Assembly (NCBI RefSeq): GCF_018388445.1 | Contig: NZ_CP074405.1 | Span: 2,790,001-2,854,000 of the forward strand | Length of the DNA: 64,000 nt | Direction of reading: 5' to 3' | Origin: Cellulomonas wangleii | GTDB taxonomy: Bacteria; Actinomycetota; Actinomycetes; Actinomycetales; Cellulomonadaceae | In this document: positions 50,390 through 59,366 of the stretch, in pieces | Position numbering within the stretch: position 1 is the stretch's first letter | Layout: every line of letters begins with the position of its first letter | The notes under the pieces: generated by a model | Seen by the model: the letters and a program-made list of their open reading frames with translations, nothing else | Databases searched by the model: none | Told to the model about the DNA's origin: nothing | Made by a program: the position numbers and the translations under genes

Positions 50390-52003
50390 TCAGGGCAGTC
50401 GCAGGGCGCGCTCGAGGCGCAGCAGCCGCGTCAGCGCGCGGGGCCACACGTCGGACCCGAGCTCGTGGACCTGCCGCATGCCCAGCCCGCGGGACCCGTG
50501 CACGCCGCGCTGGGCCACGACGGACTGCGTCCACGTGGTCTCCCACAGCCCCTCCCGGCCGTGGCGCCGCCCGTGGCCGGACGCCCCGACCCCACCCAGC
50601 GGCGCGCCGACGCTGCCCCACAGCAGCTGGTGGGTGTCGTTGACGGACACCGCGCCGGCCCGCACCCGGGCGGCCAGCGCGGTGCCGCGCGCCGTCGAGC
50701 GGGTCCAGACGGCAGCGACCAGCCCCAGGTCGGAGTCGTTCATGGCGGCGACGGCCTCGTCGTCGGACGCCACCGGGTAGACCGCGACCACGGGGCCGAA
50801 GGTCTCCTCGCGGTGGGCCCGCGCCTCGGGCGGCACGTCGGTCAGCACGGTCGGCTCGTAGAAGTACGGCCCGAGGTCGGGTCGCTGCTCCCCGCCCGTC
50901 AGGACGGTGGCACCGTGCCCCACGGCGTCCTCGACGTGCTCGACGACCCGTGCCAGCTGGGCCGGCCCGACGAGGGAGCCCATGTCGGCGCGGTAGTCCA
51001 GACCGGACCCGAGCCGCAGCGCGGTCGTGCGCCGGACCAGCGCCGCGACGAACTCGTCACGCACCTCCTCGCGGACGTAGATCCGCTCGACGGAGGCGCA
51101 CAGCTGCCCGGCGGAGCCGAAGCACGCGCGCACGGCGCCCTCGGCGGCCGCCTCGACGTCCACGTCCTCCGCCACGTACATCGCGTTCTTGCCGCCGAGC
51201 TCCAGGGTGACCGGCACGCCGAGCTCCCCCGCGCGCTGCGCGACGACGCGCCCGGACCGGGTCGACCCCGTGAAGCCGGCGTGGTCGACGTGCTCGAGCA
51301 GCGCCATGCCCACGTCGGGACCGCCCACGACGACCTGCAGGAGGTCCGCGGGCAGACCGGCGTCCTCGAGCAGCTCGGCGCACCACAGCAGCGTCAGCGC
51401 GGTCTGCGGGTCGGCCCGCAGCAGGACCGCGTTGCCCGCGACGAGCGCGGGCAGGGCGTCGCCGAGGCCGAGCGACAGCGGGTAGTTCCACGGGGTGAGC
51501 ACCGCGACGACGCCGAGCGGGTGGCGCAGCACGCGGCCCCGCGAGAACGGCCCCCACAGCCCACGCACGGCGCGCGGCGCGAGCAGGCGGCGCGCCCGCA
51601 GCGCGTAGTACCGGGCGGCGTTGGCGACCTCGCCGAGCTCCTCCCAGGCGTGCCCGCGGGCCTTGCCCGTCTCGACCTGCACCAGGTCGAGCACGTCCGA
51701 CTGACGTTCCAGCAGCAGGTCGTGCACCCGCAGCAGGACGGCGGCGCGCTCCGCGACGGGACGGGCGGCCCACAGCCGCTGCGCGGCACGTGCCCGGCGG
51801 GCGGCGTCCGGCAGGTCGGCCGGCGTCGTCAGCGGCACGGCCGCGATGGGAGCGCCGGTGAACGGGGCGATGGACGCGGCCGTCGCGTGGCCGGCGGCGG
51901 CGACGACGCGGCCCAGCAGCGGGCGCACGTCGTCGGGCTCCAGCACGTACGTGGCGAGCGGGTCGGTCTCCGGGTCGTGCAGGTCGGCATGCTCGTGCGC
52001 CAT
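50390..52003 (-). CDS. succinate-semialdehyde dehydrogenase (aldehyde dehydrogenase superfamily)
   Basis: The 537-residue soluble protein oxidises an aldehyde with NAD(P)+. The aldehyde dehydrogenase landmarks are present: VVAVLTPWNYPLSLGLGDALPAL, the general base Glu in VTLELGGKNAMYV, the nucleophilic Cys in FGSAGQLCASVERIYV, and EETFGPVVAVYPV. HQLLWGSVGAPLGGVGASGHGRRHG resembles the GabD2-type enzymes of Actinobacteria, which oxidise succinic semialdehyde in the GABA shunt or a bypass of 2-oxoglutarate dehydrogenase. Substrate by family resemblance only. ATG at 52003. It stands alone, convergent with ackA. Confidence 0.85.
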   Translation of the reverse strand: MAHEHADLHDPETDPLATYVLEPDDVRPLLGRVVAAAGHATAASIAPFTGAPIAAVPLTTPADLPDAARRARAAQRLWAARPVAERAAVLLRVHDLLLERQSDVLDLVQVETGKARGHAWEELGEVANAARYYALRARRLLAPRAVRGLWGPFSRGRVLRHPLGVVAVLTPWNYPLSLGLGDALPALVAGNAVLLRADPQTALTLLWCAELLEDAGLPADLLQVVVGGPDVGMALLEHVDHAGFTGSTRSGRVVAQRAGELGVPVTLELGGKNAMYVAEDVDVEAAAEGAVRACFGSAGQLCASVERIYVREEVRDEFVAALVRRTTALRLGSGLDYRADMGSLVGPAQLARVVEHVEDAVGHGATVLTGGEQRPDLGPYFYEPTVLTDVPPEARAHREETFGPVVAVYPVASDDEAVAAMNDSDLGLVAAVWTRSTARGTALAARVRAGAVSVNDTHQLLWGSVGAPLGGVGASGHGRRHGREGLWETTWTQSVVAQRGVHGSRGLGMRQVHELGSDVWPRALTRLLRLERALRLP

Positions 52004-52117
52004 CGCGCCAGGCTACGCCGCGCACCGGGAGCGCCGCCCGGACGCGCCGCGCCGCCGTCCCGCGGGACGTGCGCCCGACCGCGCGGGCGGGTGGCACCTC
52101 GCAGGACGAGCGGGGCG

Positions 52118-53833
52118 TCAGAGGGCGAGAGTGGTGCGCACCTCGGGGTCCACGAGGGCCAGCGCCGCGGCGCGCGCCTCCGGGGCGGTGCGCGCCGCCA
52201 GCGCGGCGTCGGCGACCTCCTCGCAGGTCAGCAGGGTGTGCCGGCGCAGCGCGTACCGGACGGCCGGGAGCGCGCCCGGGGCCATCGACAGGCTGGTGAC
52301 GCCCAGGCCGACGAGCACGAGCGCCATCAGCGGGTCCCCCGCGGACTCCCCGCACACCCCGACCGGCTTGCGCGTGGCGCGCCCGGCGCGGGCCGTCGCG
52401 GCGACGAGGTCGAGCACGGCGGGCTGCCACATGTCGAGCAGGTCGGCGAGCTCCCCGCGCAGCCTGTCGGTCGCCATCGCGTACTGCGCGAGGTCGTTGG
52501 TGCCCAGGGAGACGAAGTCGACCTCGGCGAGGACGTCCGCCGCCCGCAGCGCGGCGGCCGGCACCTCGACCATCACGCCCACGGTGTCCACCCCCGCCGC
52601 GCGGGCCCGGGTCGCGAAGTCGCGGGCCTCGTCGGGCGTCGCGACCATCGGCGCCATCACCCACGGCGAGGCGCCGGTGGCCGCGCGGGCGCGGCCCAGC
52701 GCGGCCAGCTGGGTGTCGAGCAGCTCGGGGTGGGCGCGCACCAGCCGGTACCCACGGACCCCGAGCGCGGGGTTCTCCTCGTCGGGGAGCGTGGCGAACG
52801 CGAGCGGCTTGTCGGCACCGGCGTCCAGGGTGCGCACGACGACCTTGCGGCCGTCCGCCGCGCGCAGCACGGCGGCGTAGGTCTCGGCCTGCTCCTCGAC
52901 GCTCGGCGCGGTCGCGCGGTCGAGGAAGAGCACCTCGGTGCGGAACAGCCCCACGCCCTCGGCGCTCGCCACGAGACGCTCCGCGTCCGCGGCGGTGCCG
53001 ATGTTCGCCAGCAGCCCGACGGCGCGGCCGTCGGCCGTCGCCCCCGGTGCGGTGTCGTCCGCGAGCATCGCCTCGGTCGCGCGGCGACGCTCGAGGGCGG
53101 CGCGCACGTCCTCGCCGGGGTCGGGGAGCACGGTGCCCGCGGCGGCGTCGACCGCCACGACCGTCCCGTCCTCCAGGCCCGTGGCGCCGGTGACCCGGAC
53201 CACGCACGGCAGCCCCAGCTGGCCGGCGATGATCGCGGTGTGCCCGGTGGGACCGCCGAGCTCGGTGACGATGGCGACGACCTTGGTGAGGTCCAGCGCG
53301 GCGGTGTCCGCCGGGGCCAGGTCCCGCGCGACCACCACCGAGGGACGCTCGAGGTACGGCACCCCCGGCTCGGGCAGCCTGAGGGTGCGGGCCACGACGC
53401 GGTCGCGCACGGAGCGCAGGTCGGTGACCCGCTCGGCGAGGTACCCGCCCGCCTGCTCGAACATGCCGGCGAACGTCTCGACGACGCCGTCGACGGCCGC
53501 GACCGGCGGCTCCCCGGAGTCGATGCGGGTGAGCACCTGACCGCGCAGCGCCGTGTCGTCGGCCATCTGGGCGGTGGCGGCCAGGACGTCGCGGACCGTG
53601 CCCGTCGCGGCGGCGGCCTGCTCGCGCAGTCCTGCCGCGACCTCGTCGAACGCGCGCTCCACCGTCTCCCGGACCCGGGCCGGGGCGGCCTCGACGCCGT
53701 CCACCAGGAGCGGTGCACCGGGGTCCACCGCCGGTGCGGCCCGCACGAGCGCCACCGGCCCCACGGCGGCCCCGCGTCCCACGCCGACGCCGTGCAGCGC
53801 GCCCGCGGGGGCGCCGACCGGTGCGCCCGTCAC
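52118..53833 (-). CDS. ptsI: PTS enzyme I
   Basis: Enzyme I passes phosphate from phosphoenolpyruvate to HPr. The 571-residue protein has the N-terminal HPr-binding domain, the phosphorylated histidine in IVTELGGPTGHTAIIAGQLG, and the C-terminal PEP-binding barrel: GVGLFRTEVLFLDR, VRTLDAGADKPLAF, NPALGVRGYRL, VGVMVEVPAAALRA, FVSLGTNDLAQYAMATDR and the catalytic Cys in PVGVCGESAGDP. GTG at 53833 overlaps the ptsH stop by 4 bases. It is the last gene of the fructose PTS operon. Confidence 0.96.
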   Translation of the reverse strand: MTGAPVGAPAGALHGVGVGRGAAVGPVALVRAAPAVDPGAPLLVDGVEAAPARVRETVERAFDEVAAGLREQAAAATGTVRDVLAATAQMADDTALRGQVLTRIDSGEPPVAAVDGVVETFAGMFEQAGGYLAERVTDLRSVRDRVVARTLRLPEPGVPYLERPSVVVARDLAPADTAALDLTKVVAIVTELGGPTGHTAIIAGQLGLPCVVRVTGATGLEDGTVVAVDAAAGTVLPDPGEDVRAALERRRATEAMLADDTAPGATADGRAVGLLANIGTAADAERLVASAEGVGLFRTEVLFLDRATAPSVEEQAETYAAVLRAADGRKVVVRTLDAGADKPLAFATLPDEENPALGVRGYRLVRAHPELLDTQLAALGRARAATGASPWVMAPMVATPDEARDFATRARAAGVDTVGVMVEVPAAALRAADVLAEVDFVSLGTNDLAQYAMATDRLRGELADLLDMWQPAVLDLVAATARAGRATRKPVGVCGESAGDPLMALVLVGLGVTSLSMAPGALPAVRYALRRHTLLTCEEVADAALAARTAPEARAAALALVDPEVRTTLAL

Positions 53834-54129
53834 GACGCCGCCCCCGACGGCGCGGTCGGCTCGGGCGCGTCGAGGTCCGTGGCGAGCAGGGCCACGAGCT
53901 CGTCGAGGACGCGGTCCGCGTCGGGCCCCTCGGCCGCGAGCGTCACCTCCTCGCCGTGCGGCACACCCAAGGACATCACCAGCAGGATGCTCGACGCGTC
54001 GACGGGCGCACCGCCCGGCCGGGCGATGGTGACGGGCACACCGCCGGCGGCGACGGCCTGCGTGAACAGCATCGCGGGGCGGGCGTGCAGCCCGACGCGG
54101 GACGCGACGGCGACGGTGCGCTCGGCCAT
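53830..54129 (-). CDS. ptsH: phosphocarrier protein HPr
   Basis: HPr carries phosphate from enzyme I to the sugar-specific IIA. The 99-residue protein has the phosphorylated His15 in SRVGLHARPAMLFTQ and the HPr core DASSILLVMSLGVPHGEEVTL with Ser47 at the position phosphorylated by HPr kinase in Firmicutes. It is about 10 residues longer than usual, with an extra tail (DAPEPTAPSGAAS). ATG at 54129 has GGAGA upstream. It lies 64 bases after fruA and overlaps ptsI. Confidence 0.96.
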   Translation of the reverse strand: MAERTVAVASRVGLHARPAMLFTQAVAAGGVPVTIARPGGAPVDASSILLVMSLGVPHGEEVTLAAEGPDADRVLDELVALLATDLDAPEPTAPSGAAS

Positions 54130-54193
54130 GGGGTGGTCTCCTTCGACGGCGGTCGGGTGACGACGGGTGGTGCCGGGTGCTGGGGTGGGCCGC

Positions 54194-55855
54194 TCAGGTC
54201 GCGGTGAGCTCGGGGTCGCGCGCCTCCTCGGCGGCGCGCTCGGCCGCGACGGCGGGGTCGTGCGCGAGCGTCTTGAGGACCACGACGACCAGCGCGCTCA
54301 CGAGGGTCCCGACGACGACGGCCAGGAGGAACCCGACGGGGTTGCCGATGAGCGGCAGGACCCAGATGCCGCCGTGCGGGGCGACGAGCGTCGAGCCGAC
54401 CGCCATGACGATCCCGCCGGTGGCGGCCGACCCCACGACCGAGGACACGATGACGCGCCAGGGGTCGGCAGCCGCGAACGGGATGGCCCCCTCGGAGATG
54501 AACGAGGCGCCCAGCAGCCACGCGGCCTTGCCGTTCTCCTGCTCGGCGTGCGTGAACAGCCGCTTGCGCACCGTGCTGGCCAGCGCCAGGGCGAGCGGTG
54601 CGACCATGCCGGCGCCCATGACCGCGGCCATGATCCGGTACTGCGTCGCGTCGGTCGCCAGCCCCTCGGTCGCCAGGCCCGTGACGGCGAACGTGTAGGC
54701 CACCTTGTTGACCGGGCCGCCCAGGTCGAAGCCCATCATGGCGCCGAGCAGCAGACCCAGCAGCACGGCGCTGGACCCGGACAGGCCCTCGAGCCAGCTC
54801 GACAGCCCGTCCATGGCCGCGGCGATGGGCCTCCCGATGAGCACGAGCATGACGACGCCGACGATCGCGGACGACAGCAGCGGGATGACGACGACGGGCA
54901 TGATCCCGCGCACCCCCCGCGGCACCTTCCACCGGCTGATCCAGAGCGCGACCCCACCGGCGAGGAAGCCGGTGACCAGACCACCGAGGAACCCGGCGCC
55001 GACGAACCCGGCGGCGGCGCCACCGAGGAACCCGGGCACCAGGCCGGGGCGGTCGGCGATCGCGTAGGCGATGTACCCGGACAGCACGGGCACGAGGAAC
55101 CCGAAGGCGAGCTGCCCGGTCGCCAGCAGCACGACCGACCAGTCCTGCAGCGACGCGAAGTCGAACGAGGCGACGACCTCGGCCTGGTCCACCGCGGTGA
55201 CCTCGATGGCCCCCTCGGCACCGCCCCACGCGACCTGCGCCAGCATGTAGGACAGCGCGATGAGGATCCCGCCGGCGGCGACGAACGGGATCATGTACGA
55301 CACGCCCGTCATGAGCCACTGCCGCACGCGGGTTCCCGCACCGACGCTGCGGGCGCCGGACCGTGCAGCGGGCGTCGCGGCGGGCCGGCCGCCGGGGGCC
55401 GGCGTGGCGGACCCGGAGGCGCCCGCACCGCCGCCGCCGCCGGCTGCACCGGCTCCGGCTGCACCGGCTCCGGCTGCACCGGCTGCAGCGCCGCCGGTCG
55501 CCGCACCCGCGGGCGGCGGCGTCTCCCCCGCGCCACCGCCCGCCCGGCTCGCCTCGACCGCCGCGACCGCCGCCGCGAGGACACCGGGCGCGTCGTGCAC
55601 CGCCTTCTGCACCCCGACGTCGACGAACGGCTTGCCGGCGAACCGCTGCTTGTCCTTGACCTCGAGGTCCGCGGCGTAGATGACGCCGTCCGCCTCCGCG
55701 ATGATCGCCGGGTCCAGCGGCGTGGAGCCGGCCGACCCCTGCGTCTCGACGTGGACCTCGTGGCCGGCGGCGCGACCCGCCTGCTCGAGGGCCTCGGCGG
55801 CCATGTACGTGTGGGCGATCCCCGTGGGGCACGAGGACACGGCGACGATCTTCAT
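54194..55855 (-). CDS. fruA: PTS fructose transporter subunit IIBC
   Basis: FruA takes up fructose and phosphorylates it to fructose 1-phosphate. The 553-residue protein has the IIB domain at residues 1-100 with phosphorylated Cys9 in VAVSSCPTGIAHTYMAAEAL, a Gly/Ala/Pro linker of about 70 residues encoded by 15-bp repeats, and the IIC membrane domain of about ten helices (VSYMIPFVAAGGILIALSYM, MMGFDLGGPVNKVAYTFAV, PFAAADPWRVIVSSVVGSA). IIA is not attached; it is the separate upstream gene. ATG at 55855 overlaps the IIA stop. Confidence 0.95.
   Translation of the reverse strand: MKIVAVSSCPTGIAHTYMAAEALEQAGRAAGHEVHVETQGSAGSTPLDPAIIAEADGVIYAADLEVKDKQRFAGKPFVDVGVQKAVHDAPGVLAAAVAAVEASRAGGGAGETPPPAGAATGGAAAGAAGAGAAGAGAAGGGGGAGASGSATPAPGGRPAATPAARSGARSVGAGTRVRQWLMTGVSYMIPFVAAGGILIALSYMLAQVAWGGAEGAIEVTAVDQAEVVASFDFASLQDWSVVLLATGQLAFGFLVPVLSGYIAYAIADRPGLVPGFLGGAAAGFVGAGFLGGLVTGFLAGGVALWISRWKVPRGVRGIMPVVVIPLLSSAIVGVVMLVLIGRPIAAAMDGLSSWLEGLSGSSAVLLGLLLGAMMGFDLGGPVNKVAYTFAVTGLATEGLATDATQYRIMAAVMGAGMVAPLALALASTVRKRLFTHAEQENGKAAWLLGASFISEGAIPFAAADPWRVIVSSVVGSAATGGIVMAVGSTLVAPHGGIWVLPLIGNPVGFLLAVVVGTLVSALVVVVLKTLAHDPAVAAERAAEEARDPELTAT
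55441..55485 (-). repeat. 15-bp tandem repeat, three copies, in the IIB-IIC linker
   Basis: Three units of CGGCTGCACCGGCTC (the third differs in its last base) encode repeated Gly-Ala residues of the flexible linker in fruA. Copy-number change would only alter linker length. Confidence 0.9.
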
Positions 55856-56313
55856 GCGGGGACCACCTCTCGCGTCACGATCTCGGACACCGTCGCGGCG
55901 TCCGGCGCCTCGAGCAGCGAGGTGCGGAACGACTCGTGCACGAGCCGTCGCGCGAGCGCCGCCAGGATCTGCAGGTGGTCCGCGTCACCGGACGCGGGGG
56001 CCGCGATGAGGAAGACGAGGCGCGCGGGCCCGTCGGGTGCCCCCCAGTCCACGCCCTCGGCGAGCTTGCCGACGGCGAGGCTCGGCGCGACGACGTGCTC
56101 GGAGCGGGCGTGCGGCAGGCCGATGCCACCGGGCATGCCGGTGGCCATCTGCGCCTCGCGCGCGGCGACGTCGGCCGCGAACCCGTCGGCGTCCGTCACC
56201 CGACCGGCCGCGACGAGCAGGTCGACGAGCCGGCGCGTCACGGCCGTGCGGTCGGCGGCGACCAGGTCGACCGCGACCAGGTCGGGGGTGATGAGCGGGG
56301 TGGTCGTGCCCAT
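55852..56313 (-). CDS. PTS fructose subunit IIA
   Basis: The 153-residue cytosolic protein passes phosphate from HPr to the IIB domain. It belongs to the mannitol/fructose-type IIA family: the phosphorylated His68 is in MATGMPGGIGLPHARSEHV, followed by LVFLIAAPASGDADHLQIL and a C-terminal helix pair (ALARRLVHESFRTSLLEAPD). ATG at 56313. It starts one base after the fruK stop and overlaps fruA by 4 bases. Confidence 0.94.
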   Translation of the reverse strand: MGTTTPLITPDLVAVDLVAADRTAVTRRLVDLLVAAGRVTDADGFAADVAAREAQMATGMPGGIGLPHARSEHVVAPSLAVGKLAEGVDWGAPDGPARLVFLIAAPASGDADHLQILAALARRLVHESFRTSLLEAPDAATVSEIVTREVVPA

Positions 56314-56314
56314 G

Positions 56315-57262
56315 TCAGAGCTCCTTGAGTGCCAGGTCCGGGTCGGGGTCCTCGACGACGCGGACCGCGTCGAGGTCGATCTGCTCGGGAACGGGGACCG
56401 CCGTGCCGGGCAGCAGCACCGCGGCGCGCCCCCACGCCACGGCGGTGCGGAGCTTGGCGGCGGCCGTGCCGGGCGTGGCGACGAAGCCCGCGAGCGTGGC
56501 GTCGCCCGCCCCGACGGTCGACAGCGGCACGAGAGGCGGTCCCCCCGCCCACCAGGTGCGGTCCGCGTGGACGAGCAGCGCACCGTGCGCGCCCAGGCTC
56601 ACCAGGACGGCCCGCGTGCCCAGCGCGATGACCTCCCGCGCGGCGGTGACGACCTCGCCCACCGTGCCCAGGGCGCGGCCCACCAGCTCGGACAGCTCGT
56701 CCTCGTTCGGCTTGACCAGGGCCAGGCCGCCCGAGCGGACGGCGCGCGCGAACGGTGCCCCCGAGGTGTCGAGCACCACGGGCACGCCGTACCGCCCGGC
56801 CATGCCGCTGAGCCGCACGTAGAACGAGTCCCCCGCGCCCGCCGGGAGCGATCCGGCGCCCACCACCGCACGGGGAGCGGCCCCCAGCTGCATCTCCACC
56901 GCGGCGAGCAGCGCGTCCAGCTCGGCGCCGGACAGCGTGTGCCCGGGCGCGTTGACCTTGGTGGTGGCGCCGTCCGCCTCGGACAGCGTGATGTTGCTGC
57001 GGGTGCTGCCCGCGACGGGCACGGGGACGGCCGGCACACCGTGCTCGGCGAGCAGGGCGACGAGCTGGGCGCCGTCGGCGCCGCCCACGGGCAGCACCGC
57101 GAGCGCGTCCACGCCCTGCCGGCCGAGCGCACGGGCGACGTTGAGCCCCTTGCCGCCGGGGTCCACGTGCGTGGCGTGGGCGCGGTTCACCTCGCCGACG
57201 ACGAGGCGGTCGAGGTCGAGCGCCCGGTCGAGGCTGGGGTTGGGGGTCACGGTGACGATCAC
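56315..57262 (-). CDS. fruK: 1-phosphofructokinase
   Basis: FruK phosphorylates fructose 1-phosphate to fructose 1,6-bisphosphate, the step after FruA. The 315-residue PfkB-family protein has VTVTPNPSLDRALDLDRL at the start, DPGGKGLNVARALGRQG (first PfkB signature), VKPNEDELSELVGRAL, SLGAHGALLV and STVGAGDATLAGFVAT (second signature, with the catalytic Asp in GAGD). GTG at 57262 overlaps the regulator gene's stop by 4 bases. Confidence 0.95.
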   Translation of the reverse strand: MIVTVTPNPSLDRALDLDRLVVGEVNRAHATHVDPGGKGLNVARALGRQGVDALAVLPVGGADGAQLVALLAEHGVPAVPVPVAGSTRSNITLSEADGATTKVNAPGHTLSGAELDALLAAVEMQLGAAPRAVVGAGSLPAGAGDSFYVRLSGMAGRYGVPVVLDTSGAPFARAVRSGGLALVKPNEDELSELVGRALGTVGEVVTAAREVIALGTRAVLVSLGAHGALLVHADRTWWAGGPPLVPLSTVGAGDATLAGFVATPGTAAAKLRTAVAWGRAAVLLPGTAVPVPEQIDLDAVRVVEDPDPDLALKEL

Positions 57263-58020
57263 GCGCGCACCACCCGCACCCCGGCTGCCTCGATGTCGTC
57301 GGCCGCCTCGGGCTCGACGTCCGAGTCCGTGACGAGGGTGTCGACCTCGGCGACGTCGACGACGCGTGCCAGGTCGACGTGCCCGACCTTCGTGTGGTCG
57401 GCGAGCACCACGGTGCGGCGGGCCGCGGCGACGAGAGCCCGCTTGACGGCGGCCTCGGCGAGGTCGGGGGTCGTGACGCCGTGCTCGGCGGTGACGCCGT
57501 TGGCACCGAGGAACGCGACGTCGACGTGGATCTCGGCGAGGTCGCGCAGCGCCCACGTCCCGACGGAGGCCAGCGTGCGCCCCCGGACCGTGCCCCCGAT
57601 CAGGTGCAGGACGACACCGGGCCGGGCCGCCAGCACGGTCGCGACGGGCAGCGCGTGGGTGACCACGGTGAGCTCGCGGTCGGCGGGCAGCATCTCCGCG
57701 AGCCGGAGGGTCGTCGTGCCGGCGTCGAGCAGCACGGCGCCGGCGTCGGGCAGCTCGTCGAGGGCGGCCTTGGCGATGCGCTCCTTCTCCCCCGACAGCA
57801 GGTCCTGACGGTCGACGAGCCCGGGCTCGAACCCGAGGCGCTCGACAGGGAGCGCCCCACCGTGCACGCGGCGCACCAGGCCGTGGCGCTCGAGCGCGGT
57901 GAGGTCGCGGCGGATGGTCTCCGGGGTGACGTCGAGCTCGACGGCCAGGCGCGTGACGTCGACGCGGCCGTCGGCGCGAGCACGCGTCAGGATCTGCTGG
58001 TGCCGCTCCGGTGCGTACAC
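57259..58020 (-). CDS. fruR: DeoR-family regulator of the fructose operon
   Basis: The 253-residue regulator has the DeoR N-terminal HTH (YAPERHQQILTRARADGRVDV, LDVTPETIRRDLTALERHGLVRRVHGGAL) and the sugar-phosphate-sensing C-terminal domain (AVLLDAGTTTLRLAEML, VVTHALPVATVL, LHLIGGTVRGRTLASVG, VDVAFLGANGVTAEHG, VLADHTKVG). As first gene of the operon it most likely represses it and senses fructose 1-phosphate or the bisphosphate. GTG at 58020 is preferred since VYAPERHQ is the common start and GGACGGAG lies just upstream; GTG at 58041 is the alternative. Confidence 0.9.
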   Translation of the reverse strand: MYAPERHQQILTRARADGRVDVTRLAVELDVTPETIRRDLTALERHGLVRRVHGGALPVERLGFEPGLVDRQDLLSGEKERIAKAALDELPDAGAVLLDAGTTTLRLAEMLPADRELTVVTHALPVATVLAARPGVVLHLIGGTVRGRTLASVGTWALRDLAEIHVDVAFLGANGVTAEHGVTTPDLAEAAVKRALVAAARRTVVLADHTKVGHVDLARVVDVAEVDTLVTDSDVEPEAADDIEAAGVRVVRA

Positions 58021-58092
58021 GTCGACTCCGTCCGGTGCCACCGAGACGGCGGCTCCTTCAGCATCACCCCGACCGCGGGAGGGGGCAACTCA

Positions 58093-58125
58093 TCCGGACA
58101 TGTCCGGATCTGGACAGATGTCCGC
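58093..58125. promoter_or_regulatory. candidate operator of the fructose operon
   Basis: TCCGGACATGTCCGGA (58093-58108) is a perfect 16-bp palindrome. A second pair of the same half-sites, GGACA-GA-TGTCC, follows at 58112-58123. Both lie 73-103 bases upstream of the DeoR-family regulator's start. Two spaced sites for a DeoR-type repressor, with autoregulation, is the natural reading. Confidence 0.65.
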
Positions 58126-58217
58126 TCCTGCGAGGCCGCTCGACCGGGCGGGCGACCGGGCGGGCCCGTCGTGACGACGTGTCCCACGTCACCCTCCCGA
58201 GCCTCCGCGGCGTGCGG

Positions 58218-58236
58218 TAAGGTAAGCCTCACCTAC
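58218..58236 (+). promoter_or_regulatory. DtxR/IdeR-type iron box
   Basis: TAAGGTAAGCCTCACCTAC matches 14 of 19 positions of the DtxR/IdeR consensus (TTAGGTTAGGCTAACCTAA). It lies 72 bases upstream of the siderophore-binding protein gene, where bound Fe(II)-repressor would block transcription. Confidence 0.85.
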
Positions 58237-58307
58237 GAAGCCCGCGCTCGCGGGCCCGTCGGGGCGTCCCGGACGCGCCGACGACTGCGACCCCAGCGAA
58301 GGACACC

Positions 58308-59366
58308 ATGCGCACTGCGCCCTCCCGCCGCGCCCTGCGACCCCTGGTCGCCCTGGCCGCCGCGTCGCTCCTGCTCGCGGCCTGCAGCACCGCCGACCCC
58401 GAGCCCGCCGCCACCGACCCGGCGGCCGGGTCGGGCTCCGACACCTTCCCCGTGACGCTCGAGAACACCTTCGGCGAGACCACGATCGAGGCCGAGCCGA
58501 CCCGCGTCGCCACCGTCAACTGGGGCAACCACGACGTGCCGATCGCCCTGGGCATCGTCCCCGTCGGCTTCGCCAAGGCGTCCTACGGCGACGACGACGC
58601 CGACGGCGTCCTGCCCTGGACGTACGAGGGCCTCGAGGCCCTCGACGCGACCGGCGACGCGCTGCCCGTGCTGTTCGACGAGACCGCGGGGATCCCGTTC
58701 GAGGCCGTCAACAACACCGAGCCGGACGTGGTGCTCGCGGCCTACTCGGGCCTGACCGAGGAGGACTGGACCACGCTGTCCCAGATCGCCCCCACCGTCT
58801 CGTACCCCGAGGCCGCGTGGGGCACGAACTGGAAGGACATGGCCCTGATCGACGGCCGGGCGCTGGGCCGCGAGGCCGAGGCGCAGGAGCTCGTCGACGA
58901 CGTCCTCGCCCAGGTCGACGCCGCGCTGGCCGAGCGCCCCGACGTCGAGGGCAAGACGTTCGCGTACACGTACCTCGACCCGTCCGACCCCAGCACCATC
59001 GGGGTGTACACGCCGCTCGACGCGCGCGTGCAGCTGGTCGAGGACCTCGGCATGACCGTCGCACCGTCGGTCGTCGAGCTCGCGGGCGACACCGACCAGT
59101 TCTTCGTCGACCTGTCCGCCGAGCAGGCGGACGCGCTGTCCGACGTCGACGTCCTCATCACGTACGGCGACGAGTCCACGCTGGCCGCGATGCAGGCCGA
59201 CCCGCTGCTGAGCAAGATCCCCGCCGTCGCGCGCGGCTCCGTCGCGGTCGTGCCGGACGGCGCTCCCCTCGCGTCCGCCACCTCCGGGCCGACGATCCTG
59301 TCCGTGCCGTGGGCGCTCGACGCGTACCTCGACCTGTTCCAGGCCGCCGCCGAGAACGTCGGATGA
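58308..59366 (+). CDS. iron-siderophore ABC transporter substrate-binding lipoprotein
   Basis: The 352-residue lipoprotein captures an iron-siderophore outside the membrane. It has a lipobox signal (LVALAAASLLLAACSTAD) and a FepB/FhuD-type binding domain of two lobes: FPVTLENTFGETTIEAEPTRV (the family's conserved first strands), EPDVVLAAYSGLTEEDWTTL, KTFAYTYLDPSDPSTIG, DVLITYGDESTLAAM and WALDAYLDLFQAA. ATG at 58308. It lies behind an iron box, and its stop overlaps the permease gene (ATGA), so the four transport genes are one operon. Confidence 0.94.
   Translation: MRTAPSRRALRPLVALAAASLLLAACSTADPEPAATDPAAGSGSDTFPVTLENTFGETTIEAEPTRVATVNWGNHDVPIALGIVPVGFAKASYGDDDADGVLPWTYEGLEALDATGDALPVLFDETAGIPFEAVNNTEPDVVLAAYSGLTEEDWTTLSQIAPTVSYPEAAWGTNWKDMALIDGRALGREAEAQELVDDVLAQVDAALAERPDVEGKTFAYTYLDPSDPSTIGVYTPLDARVQLVEDLGMTVAPSVVELAGDTDQFFVDLSAEQADALSDVDVLITYGDESTLAAMQADPLLSKIPAVARGSVAVVPDGAPLASATSGPTILSVPWALDAYLDLFQAAAENVG

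Noticed and set aside
50342..57808. Very long open frames on the plus strand (over 1200 codons each) opposite the dehydrogenase, PTS and fructose genes
   Set aside because: They are Arg/Gly/His-rich and lie antisense to clearly conserved genes. High GC content removes stop codons in the shadow frames.
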